The notes beneath the pieces are model-generated. The model had not been told where the DNA came from. It did not search any database and saw only the letters and a list, made by a program, of their open reading frames with translations. Shown one piece after another: positions 52,508-60,507 of a stretch of DNA of 64,000 nt. Both the position numbers and the translations under genes were made by a program. The stretch covers positions 434,001-498,000 of the forward strand of contig NZ_JAAQQR010000003.1 of NCBI RefSeq assembly GCF_011742555.1. The letters are read 5' to 3'. The stretch comes from Luteibacter jiangsuensis (GTDB taxonomy: Bacteria; Pseudomonadota; Gammaproteobacteria; Xanthomonadales; Rhodanobacteraceae). Position 1 is the stretch's first letter; each line of letters opens with the position of its first letter.

Positions 52508-53416
52508 ATGACATCTGGCGGCATCGGACGATCTGTATCGGCGTGGGCGGCGGGCGCCTTCGCGCTGTTCGGGGGAGCGGCGTGGGCCAATCCCGAACCG
52601 AACCAGCTGAACATGACCAAGGGCGTGGCCGAGTGGTCGCCCTATGCCATGCACATGGTGGCCCTGTGGGTCTGCGTCGTGATCGGCATCGTCGTCTTCG
52701 GCGCCATGTTCATCGCGATGTTCCGCTTCCGTAAGTCGCGCGGCGCCGTCGCCGAGAAGTGGTCGCACAGCACCAAGCTCGAAGTGGTCTGGACGGTCAT
52801 CCCCGTCATCATCCTCATCTTCCTGGCCCACCTGGCCACCGGTGGCCTCACCTCGTTCGCCGACACCACGAATTCCGAGATGACCATCAAGGTCACCGGT
52901 TACCAGTGGAAGTGGCGCTACGACTACGTGGATTACAAAGGCAAGGGCGTCGACAAGGTCGGCTTCATGTCGAAGCTGGAGGAAACCTCCAACCGCACCC
53001 GCCAGCTGAAGTCCAATCTCGACCCGGCGAAGATCCAGGTCGACGGCTATTCCACGTACCTGCTCGACGTGGACAAGCCGCTGGTCGTTCCCACGGATAC
53101 CAAGATCCGCTTCGTCATCGTCGGCGGCGACGTCATCCACTCCTGGTGGGTGCCGGCGCTGGGCTGGAAGATGGACGCGATCCCGGGCATCGCCAACGCG
53201 GCCTGGACGAAGATCAAGGAGCCCGGTGTCTACCGCGGCCAGTGCGCCGAACTCTGCGGCCAGGACCACGGCTTCATGCCCATCGTGGTGAAGGCCGTGC
53301 CCAAGGCCGAGTTCGAACAGTGGCTGGCGGCGCAGGAAGACGAGGCCAAGGTGCAGAAGGCCGCGCAGACCGCGCAGACCGTCCAGGCAGCTCCCGCCCC
53401 GGCCCCCCAGGGTTAA
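52508..53416 (+). CDS. coxB: Cytochrome c oxidase subunit II
   Basis: This 302-residue protein has a signal-like N-terminus, two membrane helices (about residues 45-68 and 85-108), then the CuA cupredoxin domain. The CuA ligands are visible in VIHSWWVPALGWKMD and in RGQCAELCGQDHGFMPIVV. VTGYQWKWRYDY is the aromatic electron-entry patch. A 30-residue Ala/Gln/Pro tail follows. I chose the ATG at 52508, with AAAGG at proper spacing. No cytochrome c domain is fused. Confidence 0.96.
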   Translation: MTSGGIGRSVSAWAAGAFALFGGAAWANPEPNQLNMTKGVAEWSPYAMHMVALWVCVVIGIVVFGAMFIAMFRFRKSRGAVAEKWSHSTKLEVVWTVIPVIILIFLAHLATGGLTSFADTTNSEMTIKVTGYQWKWRYDYVDYKGKGVDKVGFMSKLEETSNRTRQLKSNLDPAKIQVDGYSTYLLDVDKPLVVPTDTKIRFVIVGGDVIHSWWVPALGWKMDAIPGIANAAWTKIKEPGVYRGQCAELCGQDHGFMPIVVKAVPKAEFEQWLAAQEDEAKVQKAAQTAQTVQAAPAPAPQG

Positions 53417-53443
53417 CCCGAACGTTTAGGTAGAGGTAAGGCC

Positions 53444-55057
53444 ATGGCGCACGCAGCCACCCACGACCACCACGATCACCACGGGGCCCCCAAGGGGTTC
53501 TTCCAGCGTTGGGTGATGTCCACGAACCACAAGGACATCGGCACGCTGTACCTGATCTTCTCGCTGACGATGTTCTTCATCGGCGGCGCCTTCGCGATGG
53601 TTATCCGCGCGGAGTTGTTCAAGCCGGGCATGCAGCTCGTGCAGCCGTATTTCTTCAATGAAATGACGACGATGCACGCGCTGGTGATGATCTTCGGCGC
53701 CATCATGCCGTCGTTCGTGGGCCTCGCGAACTGGATGATCCCGCTCATGGTCGGCGCGCCGGACATGGCGCTGCCGCGCATGAACAACCTGTCGTTCTGG
53801 ATCATGCCGTTCGCGTTCCTGCTCCTGCTGTCCACGCTGTTCATGCCCGGCGGCGGCCCGGCGGGCGGCTGGACGATGTATCCGCCGCTGTCGCTCCAGG
53901 GCGAGTCGGTGGCTTATGTGATCTTCGCCGTCCACCTCATGGGCATCAGCTCGATCATGGGCGCGATCAACATCATCGCCACCATCCTCAACATGCGCGC
54001 CCCGGGCATGGATCTGCTGAAGATGCCGGTGTTCGTGTGGAGCTGGCTGATCACGGCGTTCCTCCTGATCGCGGTGATGCCGGTGCTCGCGGGCGCCGTC
54101 ACCATGCTGCTGACGGACAAGTACTTCGGCACCAACTTCTTCAATGCCGCCGGCGGCGGCGACCCGGTGCTGTTCCAGCACATCTTCTGGTTCTTCGGGC
54201 ATCCCGAGGTCTACATCATGATCCTGCCGGCGTTCGGGATCATCTCGGAGATCATCCCCACCTTCGCCCGCAAGCCGATCTTCGGTTACCGCGCGATGGT
54301 GTTCGCCATCGCCTCCATCGCCTTCCTCTCGTTCATCGTCTGGGCGCACCACATGTTCGCCGTGGGCCTGCCGATGGGCGCCGAGATCTTCTTCATGTAC
54401 GCCACGATGCTGATCGCCGTGCCGACGGGCGTGAAGGTGTTCAACTGGGTGTCCACGATGTGGGGCGGCTCGATGACCTTCGAGACGCCGATGCTGTTCT
54501 CGATCGCCTTCGTGATCCTGTTCACCATCGGCGGTTTCTCGGGCCTCATGCTCGCGCTGGCCCCGGCGGACTTCCAGTACCACGACACGTACTTCGTGGT
54601 GGCGCACTTCCACTACGTGCTGGTGACCGGCGCCGCGTTCTCGATCATGGCCGCCGCGTATTACTGGCTGCCGAAGTGGTCGGGCAACATGTACAGCGAG
54701 ACCTGGGGCAAGATCCACTTCTGGTCGAGCGTCATCTCGGTCAACGTGCTGTTCTTCCCGCAGCACTTCCTGGGTCTTGCCGGCATGCCGCGCCGCATTC
54801 CGGACTACAACGTGGCCTTCGCCAACTTCAACATGATCAGCTCCATCGGCGGCTTCTGGTTCGGCGCCTCGCAGCTGATCTTCCTGGGCGTGGTCATCCA
54901 CTGCGTGTTCTTCTCGAAGAAGAAGGCGGCCGACCGCTCCTGGGAGGGCGCGAAGGGCCTGGAATGGACCGTGCCGTCGCCGGCGCCGTTCCATACGTTC
55001 GACGTGCCGCCGGTCATCCACGACGACGAACTCGCCCACGGCAACACGGAACACTGA
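53444..55057 (+). CDS. coxA: Cytochrome c oxidase subunit I
   Basis: This 537-residue protein has 12 membrane helices. The haem a and a3/CuB ligands are visible in TTMHALVMIFGA, WFFGHPEVYIMILPAFG (the His-Tyr cross-link region), WAHHMFAVGL and VVAHFHYVLVTGAAFS. The D-channel entrance and K-channel residues appear conventional for A-type oxidases. An N-terminal His-rich stretch (HAATHDHHDHHG) precedes FFQRWVMSTNHKDIG. It reduces O2 to water while pumping protons. Confidence 0.97.
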   Translation: MAHAATHDHHDHHGAPKGFFQRWVMSTNHKDIGTLYLIFSLTMFFIGGAFAMVIRAELFKPGMQLVQPYFFNEMTTMHALVMIFGAIMPSFVGLANWMIPLMVGAPDMALPRMNNLSFWIMPFAFLLLLSTLFMPGGGPAGGWTMYPPLSLQGESVAYVIFAVHLMGISSIMGAINIIATILNMRAPGMDLLKMPVFVWSWLITAFLLIAVMPVLAGAVTMLLTDKYFGTNFFNAAGGGDPVLFQHIFWFFGHPEVYIMILPAFGIISEIIPTFARKPIFGYRAMVFAIASIAFLSFIVWAHHMFAVGLPMGAEIFFMYATMLIAVPTGVKVFNWVSTMWGGSMTFETPMLFSIAFVILFTIGGFSGLMLALAPADFQYHDTYFVVAHFHYVLVTGAAFSIMAAAYYWLPKWSGNMYSETWGKIHFWSSVISVNVLFFPQHFLGLAGMPRRIPDYNVAFANFNMISSIGGFWFGASQLIFLGVVIHCVFFSKKKAADRSWEGAKGLEWTVPSPAPFHTFDVPPVIHDDELAHGNTEH

Positions 55058-55060
55058 CCG

Positions 55061-55186
55061 ATGCAGGGCACGACGGACATCGCCTTCGAGGCGCGCCGCA
55101 AGCGCGCCCGCCGTACCGCCCTGATAGCGGGCGGTTTCGCGGTGCTCGTGTTCGTGCTCTCCATCGTGCAGATGCTCAAGGCCTGA
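55061..55186 (+). CDS. 41-residue single-pass membrane peptide between coxA and coxC
   Basis: The peptide starts MQGTTDIAFEARRKRARRTA and continues into one hydrophobic helix (LIAGGFAVLVFVLSIVQML), ending KA. Three bases separate it from the coxA stop. Small single-helix proteins occur at this position in related cox operons, usually before ctaG (cox11). Here ctaG is missing and coxC follows after 33 bp. It may be an oxidase assembly or accessory subunit. Confidence 0.75.
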   Translation: MQGTTDIAFEARRKRARRTALIAGGFAVLVFVLSIVQMLKA

Positions 55187-55219
55187 CCGGCCAAACCAAG
55201 ATATCCACGGGAAACCACC

Positions 55220-56110
55220 ATGGGTCACCAGCAACAAGACGTCTACTTCGTACCGAGCAAGAGCTACTGGCCCATCGTGGCCGCGGTCTCCATGTTCGTC
55301 ACCGTGTTCGGTGCCGCGCATTGGCTGAACGCGCAGCCGGGACAAGGCGGTTTCGGCAAGCCGCTCTTCTGGGTCGGCATCGCCATGATCCTGGGCATGT
55401 TCTTCGGCTGGTTCCGCTCGGTGATCAACGAATCGATGGCCGGCAACTACAACGGCCAGGTGGACCGCTCGTTCCGCATGGGCATGATGTGGTTCATCTT
55501 CTCCGAAGTGATGTTCTTCGGCGCCTTCTTCGGCGCGCTGTTCTACGCCCGCATCTTCTCGGTGCCGTGGCTGGGTGGCGAAGGCCATGGCGTGCTCACC
55601 CACCAGTTCATCTGGCAGGGTTATGAAGCCGCATGGGGTGCCAGCGGCGGCGGCGGTCCGGACAAGATCGGCGGTGCGTTCCAGACGATCGGCGCCTGGG
55701 GTCTTCCGCTGCTCAACACGCTGATCCTGCTGTCCTCCGGCGTCACCATCACCATCGCGCACCACGCGCTCAAGGCCGGCCACCGCAAGGCGCTGCTGAT
55801 CGGCCTGGGCGCCACGGTGCTGCTGGGCTGCCTGTTCCTGTGGTTCCAGGCGCACGAGTACGCGGAAGCTTACGAGCACTTCAACCTGACGCTGGGCAGC
55901 GGTGTGTACGGCGCCACGTTCTTCATGCTCACGGGCTTCCACGGCATGCACGTGACCCTGGGCACGATCATGCTGGCGATCATCTGGGTCCGCTGCGCGA
56001 AGGGCCACTTCACGAAGGACGACCACTTCGGCTTCGAGGCCGTGGCGTGGTACTGGCACTTCGTCGACGTGGTCTGGCTGGCGCTCTTCCTCTTCGTCTA
56101 CGTGCTCTGA
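55220..56110 (+). CDS. coxC: Cytochrome c oxidase subunit III
   Basis: This 296-residue protein has seven membrane helices. Family segments are YFVPSKSYWPIVAAVSMF, GMMWFIFSEVMFFGAFFGAL, LLNTLILLSSGVTITIAHHA, FFMLTGFHGMHVTLGTIML and AVAWYWHFVDVVWLALFLFV. The carboxylate in SEVMFF is the DCCD-reactive Glu position. It stabilises subunit I during turnover. A strong terminator follows, so the operon as seen is DUF2244-coxB-coxA-41aa-coxC. Confidence 0.96.
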   Translation: MGHQQQDVYFVPSKSYWPIVAAVSMFVTVFGAAHWLNAQPGQGGFGKPLFWVGIAMILGMFFGWFRSVINESMAGNYNGQVDRSFRMGMMWFIFSEVMFFGAFFGALFYARIFSVPWLGGEGHGVLTHQFIWQGYEAAWGASGGGGPDKIGGAFQTIGAWGLPLLNTLILLSSGVTITIAHHALKAGHRKALLIGLGATVLLGCLFLWFQAHEYAEAYEHFNLTLGSGVYGATFFMLTGFHGMHVTLGTIMLAIIWVRCAKGHFTKDDHFGFEAVAWYWHFVDVVWLALFLFVYVL

Positions 56111-56118
56111 TCCGAAGA

Positions 56119-56143
56119 ACCCGCCGCAAGGCGGGTTTTTTTT
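56119..56143 (+). terminator. Rho-independent terminator of the cox operon
   Basis: ACCCGCC and GGCGGGT pair around GCAA, followed by eight or more T residues, beginning eight bases after the coxC stop. Confidence 0.93.
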
Positions 56144-56201
56144 GGGGGGCGTGCACTTCCGGGGGGACTGCGGCTTCGCTATTTGGCGCTTGCTGCATTC
56201 G

Positions 56202-56494
56202 CTTCGTAGGGTGGGCTCGCCTGTTCGGCCTCGCATCGGCGCCTGTGCCGTGGTCGGGAAGCCGGCAGCCGTCGCCCTCGCCGCGAAGGCTTACGTCGTT
56301 CCTTGCGAAGGGAGAGCCGCTACGCGGCTAGTGTCTTATGGCTTCGCCGCGGCGGACCCGGACGTCCGGGCGGGGGTTTCCGACTCGGCTTCCTGCCTCG
56401 GCGGAAACGGCGGGCCGTCCAGGCCCGCCCCCTGCGGGCCTTTTCCACCCGGTCGCCCTCGACTCCAGACATCGCGGCGAGGGCGACGGCTGCC
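56202..56494 (+). repeat. Long structured repeat, element C
   Basis: The closing stem is a perfect 23-bp inverted repeat (56264-56286 with 56472-56494; arm GGCAGCCGTCGCCCTCGCCG). H1 is AGCCGC-TAC-GCGGCT (56315-56329) and H2 is GCGGGCC-GTCCA-GGCCCGC; both are compensatory variants of those in A. The shoulder starts CTTCGTAGGGTGGGCTCGCC, shared with D. Confidence 0.9.
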
Positions 56495-56580
56495 AGCATC
56501 GGACGGTGCAGCGGGGTGTGGTGTTTGGTGCGTGGCTTGTGTTGTTTTGTCGGTCTGTGGCGACCGTCCGCGCTTGAGTC

Positions 56581-56618
56581 GCTGGGTGCCTGCTTTCGCA
56601 GGCACGACGGTGGGTGGA
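56581..56618. repeat. dRS3-like hairpin, copy 1
   Basis: GTGCCTGC-TTTC-GCAGGCAC with flanks GCTGGG and GACGGTGGGTGG. It is inverted relative to the copy at 56957. It resembles the widespread GTCATTCCCGC..GCGGGAAT class in form but has a different sequence. Confidence 0.75.
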
Positions 56619-56639
56619 GTCTCCCGCGCGTGGTGTACG

Positions 56640-56762
56640 TAGGAGCGCGCCCTGCGCGCGACAGCCTTTCGCACCAGTCCCCACGCTGGCGCGCCAGCTC
56701 CCAGGTTCGGCCCCAAAACATGTCGTACTCGACACGAGCATAAACGCGCAGGGCGCGCTCCT
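56640..56762. repeat. Family-2 palindromic repeat, copy 2
   Basis: The ends AGGAGCGCGCCCTGCGCG and CGCGCAGGGCGCGCTCCT are perfect inverted repeats. The interior has CTGGCGCGCCAG and ATGTCGTACTCGACACGAGC. It is closely similar to the copy at 62972. Confidence 0.9.
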
Positions 56763-56805
56763 GCCATGCTCCCATCCACACGAGAGACGATTCGCGCCGC
56801 TCTCT

Positions 56806-56930
56806 GTGGGAGCCGGCTATGCCGGCGATCCCGCGGCAGCGGGCACTCTCGCGAGCACCCATCGCCGCTGAAGCGGCTCCCACACAAAGCGAAGCGGCTC
56901 ACACACAAAGCGAAGCGGCTCACACAAAGA
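56806..56930. repeat. REP doublet with a degenerate tandem end
   Basis: The core at 56806-56883 runs from GTGGGAGCCGGCTATGCCGG to CGCTGAAGCGGCTCCCAC. The sequence CACACAAAGCGAAGCGGCT then repeats with small changes to 56930, apparently slipped copies of the REP end. Confidence 0.88.
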
Positions 56931-56956
56931 GCGCGATGCGACAGTCTCGCAGCGCC

Positions 56957-56994
56957 CCACCTACCGTCGTGCCTGCGAAAGCAGGCACCCAGCG
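56957..56994. repeat. dRS3-like hairpin, copy 2 (inverted)
   Basis: CCACCTACCGTCGTGCCTGC-GAAA-GCAGGCACCCAGCG is the reverse complement of the 56581 copy with two differences in the flank. Confidence 0.75.
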
Positions 56995-57090
56995 CCCCGG
57001 TCGGCAAGAGACGAAAGCAAACCATCGACTCGCGCTTCGCTCTCCCAACGCGCGCTTCGCTCTCCCAACAGGAACCCGCACCGTCCGTCG

Positions 57091-57305
57091 CCAGTACCCG
57101 TTCCCCTCGCCGCGATGTCTGGAGTCGAAGACCCCCGCACGGACGCTCGGGTCCGCCGCGGCGAAGCCATAAGACACGAGCCGCGAAGCGGCTCTCCTTT
57201 CGCAAGGAACGACGTAAGTCTTCGCGGCGAGGGGAACGGGTACTGGCTCCCAGACAACGACACAGGCGCCGCGTGCGAGGCCGAAGGCGAGCCCACCCTA
57301 CGAAG
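57091..57305 (-). repeat. Long structured repeat, element D (deleted form, inverted relative to C)
   Basis: The closing stem is a perfect 25-bp inverted repeat (57091-57115 with 57222-57246; arm CCAGTACCCGTTCCCCTCGC). H1 at 57179-57193 matches H1 in C with a changed loop. The H2 region is absent, consistent with deletion between two CGACTC copies that are both present in C. The shoulder to 57305 matches C. Confidence 0.9.
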
Positions 57306-57355
57306 CGAACCTCACACTGACTCCACGCTGCGCTCAGCCCTGAAATACGGAAGAA

Positions 57356-57393
57356 CAAAAAAAAGCCCCGAGAGCCAGGGGAGCTCTCGGGGC
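57356..57393 (-). terminator. Strong rho-independent terminator, minus strand
   Basis: GCCCCGAGAGC and GCTCTCGGGGC form a perfect 11-bp stem; on the minus strand eight T residues follow. It would end a transcript coming from the polA side, or the candidate small RNA. Confidence 0.92.
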
Positions 57394-57522
57394 CCGGAGG
57401 ACGACCGGACCCAGGGGAAGATCGGGCCGTCCGCAGGGTGACTCCAGGGAGGTGGAGTCCACCGATGGGACGCCGTTGCGTGCGTCCGTATGTATTGACG
57501 TTTGGGCGGGCCGGAAGTTGCA
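57356..57522 (-). ncRNA. Candidate small RNA downstream of polA
   Basis: A non-coding stretch of about 165 nt is bounded by a strong terminator. On the minus strand it contains the hairpin GGTGGACTCCA-CCTCCC-TGGAGTCACC (57463-57437), whose loop CCUCCC could pair with Shine-Dalgarno sequences. A weak promoter (TTTACT at 57558-57553, 18 bp, TCCAAT at 57534-57529) could start it. A position near polA recalls enterobacterial Spot 42 and pseudomonad ErsA, but no sequence identity is claimed. It may instead be the 3'UTR of polA. Confidence 0.45.
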
Positions 57523-57557
57523 GCCCTCATTGGAAAAAGTCAGCATCCGTTCAGTAA

Positions 57558-57632
57558 AGAGTGAACCGTGAACCGTTAGCTGCCGTCGCCGGCTTGGCAG
57601 GTATGACCCCCTTAACGTTTACGGTTCACTCT
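57558..57632. repeat. Inverted repeat with GTGAACC iterations before polA 3' end
   Basis: AGAGTGAACCGTGAACCGTTA (57558) and TAACGTTTACGGTTCACTCT (57613) pair over most of their length (12 bp perfect, 15 of 16 overall), with a 34-nt loop. A further ACTCTTCACTCTTCAC iteration follows. It lies immediately downstream of polA and could help terminate or stabilise its transcript. Confidence 0.7.
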
Positions 57633-57659
57633 TCACTCTTCACTGTTAACGCTTCACGC

Positions 57660-60392
57660 TCAATGCGCCTCATCCCAGTTCGCACCCACGCCGATATCGA
57701 CCTGGAGCGGCACGCTCAGGGTGGCGGCCCCCGACATGCGCTGCTCGATGCCGGCCCGGACTTCGTCGACGGCATCGGCCCGAACCTCGAACACCAGTTC
57801 GTCGTGCACCTGCATGAGGAGACGCACGTCGTCGCGCGGCTCGATCCAGGCGGCGACGGCGATCATGGCGCGCTTGATGATGTCGGCCGCGGTGCCCTGC
57901 ATGGGGGCGTTGATGGCCGCGCGCTCGGCGCCCGCACGGAACGCCTGGTTCCGTGACTTGAGGTTTTCCAGGTACAGGCGCCGCCCGAACAGGGTCTGGA
58001 CGTAGCCGTCGCGGTGGGCCTGCTCGCGCGTGGCATCCATGAACGCCCGTACGCCCGGATAACGGGAAAAATAGCGGCCCATGTAGTCGGAGGCCTCGCC
58101 ACGGTCGACACCCAGCTGGCGGGCCAGTCCGAAGGAACTCATGCCGTACATCAGGCCGAAGTTGATGGCCTTCGCCGCGCGGCGCTGGTTCGCGGTGACT
58201 TCCGCGGCAGGGACGCCGAATACCTCGGCCGCCGTGGCGCGGTGCACGTCGCCGCCTTCCTGGAAGGCGCGGACGAGGCCCTCGTCCTTGGACAGGTGGG
58301 CCATGATGCGTAGTTCGATCTGCGAATAGTCCGCGGCCAGGATGCGCCAGCCCTCGGGTGCGATGAATGCCTGACGGATGCGCCGGCCTTCTTCGGTGCG
58401 AACGGGGATGTTCTGCAGGTTCGGGTCCGAGGAACTGATGCGACCCGTGGCCACGGCACCCTGGTGATAGCTGGTGTGCACGCGGCCCGTGCGTGGATTG
58501 ACGATGCCGGCAAGCTTGTCGGTGTAGGTGGAGCGCAGCTTCGCCAATCCGCGGTATTCGAGGATGAGTCGCGGCAATTCGTGCATGTCGGCGATGGCTT
58601 CCAGGGCTTCCTCGTTGGTGGAGGGTTGGCCCTTCGGCGTCTTGATCTTGGCGGCGAGCCCCAGCTCGTCGAACAGCACGGCCTGGAGCTGCTTCGGCGA
58701 GTCCATGTTGAAATCATGGCCGGCCGACGCGTACGCCTGCTGCTGCAGCTCCACCATGCGCTTGCCGAGTTGCTGGCTTTGCAGGCGAAGCTCGTTCGCG
58801 TCGATGAGCACGCCGGTGCGCTCCATCCTGGCCAGCACCGGCACAAGGGGAATTTCGATGTCGGTGTACACCGAGCGTAACGAAGGCTCGGCTTCCAATT
58901 GCGGCCACAATGCGTGGTGCAGTCGCAGGGTGATGTCGGCGTCCTCGGCCGCATAGCGGCACGCGGTGTCGCAATCCACCTGCGAAAACGGTATCTGCTT
59001 CGCGCCCTTGCCCGCGACCTCTTCGTATTTGATCGTGGTGTAGCCGAGATAACGCGATGCCAGGGAGTCCATGTCGTGCCGTGTCGCCGTCGCGTTCAGC
59101 ACATAGGACTCGAGCATGGTGTCGTGCGCCAGGCCGCGCAGGGCAATACCGTAATGCGAGAGGATGTTGATGTCGTACTTGCCGTGCTGGCCGACCTTCG
59201 GCCGTGCCGGATCTTCGAAGATGGGTTTCAGTGCGCCGAGCACATGTTCCCGCGAAAGCTGCGTGGGTGCCCCGGGAAAGTCGTGCGCCAACGGCACATA
59301 AGCGGCCTTTCCCGGCTCGACCGCGAGCGACAGACCCACGATGTCGGCCTGCATCGCGTCGATGTTCGTGGTTTCCGTATCGAACGCGATCAGCGGCGCG
59401 GTCTCGAGCTTCTCGAGCCATGCCGCGAAGCGGCTTTCGGTCAGCACCAGTTCGTATTCGCCTTCCCCGGCGAAACCGGGTGCCACGGCCGAAGCCGCGG
59501 GCGCCGGTGCGGGGGCGGTGGAAGCGGGCGCAGCGGCGGTGGCGGTGTCGGCCGTGTCCAGATCCTTCAGCGCGGCCTTGAAGTCGTAGCGTGTATAAAG
59601 CTCGCGCAATGCTTCAACGTTGCGCTCGCGCATGTGCAGGTCGGTCGGCCCGTGATCGAGCGGCACGTCGGTGCGGATCGTGACCAGCTCGCGAGACAGC
59701 GGAAGGCGGGGAATCGCCGCGCGCAGGTTCTCGCCGATCTTGCCGCCGATCTTGTCGGCGTTGGCGAGCAGCGCATCGAGGGTGCCGTATTCGCCCAGCC
59801 ACTTGGCGGCCGTCTTGGGCCCGCACTTCTCAACGCCGGGCACATTGTCGATGCTGTCGCCCATGAGGGTGAGGTAGTCGACGATCTGCTCCGGCCGCAC
59901 GCCGAACTTCTCCACGACGCCGTCGATGTCCATCGTGGTGTTGCTCATGGTGTTGATCAGCACGATGTGCGCGCCGACCATCTGGGCAAAGTCCTTGTCG
60001 CCTGTGGAGATGACGGTGTCGATACCCTGTTCCGCGGCCTGGCGGGCCAGGGTGCCGATGACGTCGTCGGCTTCCACGCCCGGCACGCAGAGGATGGGAA
60101 AGCCCAGCGCACCCACGATCTTCATCATCGGCTCGATCTGCGCGCGCAGCTCCTCGGGCATCGAGGGGCGGTTGGCCTTGTACTGGGGGTAGAGGTCGTC
60201 GCGGAAGGTTCGCCCTGGGGCGTCGCATACGAAGGCCACATAGTCCGACCCGGCCTTCATCGTCGTGCGCAGCATGTTGACGATGCCGAACAGCGCACCC
60301 GTGGGCTCGCCGAAGGTGTTGGTCAGGGGAGGCAGCGCGTGGAAGGCGCGATACAGGTACGAGGACCCGTCGATGAGGGTGAGCGTAGGCAT
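57660..60392 (-). CDS. polA: DNA polymerase I
   Basis: This 910-residue protein contains three domains. The 5'-3' exonuclease (TLIDGSSYLYRAFHALPP, VEADDVIGTLARQA, STGDKDFAQMV) covers about 1-290. The 3'-5' exonuclease with intact metal residues (IAFDTETTNIDAM) covers about 325-510. The family A polymerase (DYSQIELRIMAHLS, RRAAKAINFGLMYGMS, LMQVHDELVFEV) takes the rest. An Ala/Pro linker joins the first two domains. It functions in repair and Okazaki-fragment maturation. It is divergent from the DUF2782 gene. Confidence 0.98.
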   Translation of the reverse strand: MPTLTLIDGSSYLYRAFHALPPLTNTFGEPTGALFGIVNMLRTTMKAGSDYVAFVCDAPGRTFRDDLYPQYKANRPSMPEELRAQIEPMMKIVGALGFPILCVPGVEADDVIGTLARQAAEQGIDTVISTGDKDFAQMVGAHIVLINTMSNTTMDIDGVVEKFGVRPEQIVDYLTLMGDSIDNVPGVEKCGPKTAAKWLGEYGTLDALLANADKIGGKIGENLRAAIPRLPLSRELVTIRTDVPLDHGPTDLHMRERNVEALRELYTRYDFKAALKDLDTADTATAAAPASTAPAPAPAASAVAPGFAGEGEYELVLTESRFAAWLEKLETAPLIAFDTETTNIDAMQADIVGLSLAVEPGKAAYVPLAHDFPGAPTQLSREHVLGALKPIFEDPARPKVGQHGKYDINILSHYGIALRGLAHDTMLESYVLNATATRHDMDSLASRYLGYTTIKYEEVAGKGAKQIPFSQVDCDTACRYAAEDADITLRLHHALWPQLEAEPSLRSVYTDIEIPLVPVLARMERTGVLIDANELRLQSQQLGKRMVELQQQAYASAGHDFNMDSPKQLQAVLFDELGLAAKIKTPKGQPSTNEEALEAIADMHELPRLILEYRGLAKLRSTYTDKLAGIVNPRTGRVHTSYHQGAVATGRISSSDPNLQNIPVRTEEGRRIRQAFIAPEGWRILAADYSQIELRIMAHLSKDEGLVRAFQEGGDVHRATAAEVFGVPAAEVTANQRRAAKAINFGLMYGMSSFGLARQLGVDRGEASDYMGRYFSRYPGVRAFMDATREQAHRDGYVQTLFGRRLYLENLKSRNQAFRAGAERAAINAPMQGTAADIIKRAMIAVAAWIEPRDDVRLLMQVHDELVFEVRADAVDEVRAGIEQRMSGAATLSVPLQVDIGVGANWDEAH

Positions 60393-60507
60393 CCCCGGAT
60401 TCTCTCACGGCCGCGCGCGAACCGTCCGTGTGCGGGCCTTGTCCGGCATCAATGTCCGTACATATGGGAATTGTTATCCTCGTCGTCCCGAAAGGAGGAC
60501 TTCCCCC

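Noticed and set aside
53426-56236. 936-codon minus-strand frame opposite the cox genes
   Set aside because: Composition is extreme (His/Arg/Glu-rich, no domain) and it is the antisense shadow of the membrane-protein genes coxB, coxA and coxC.
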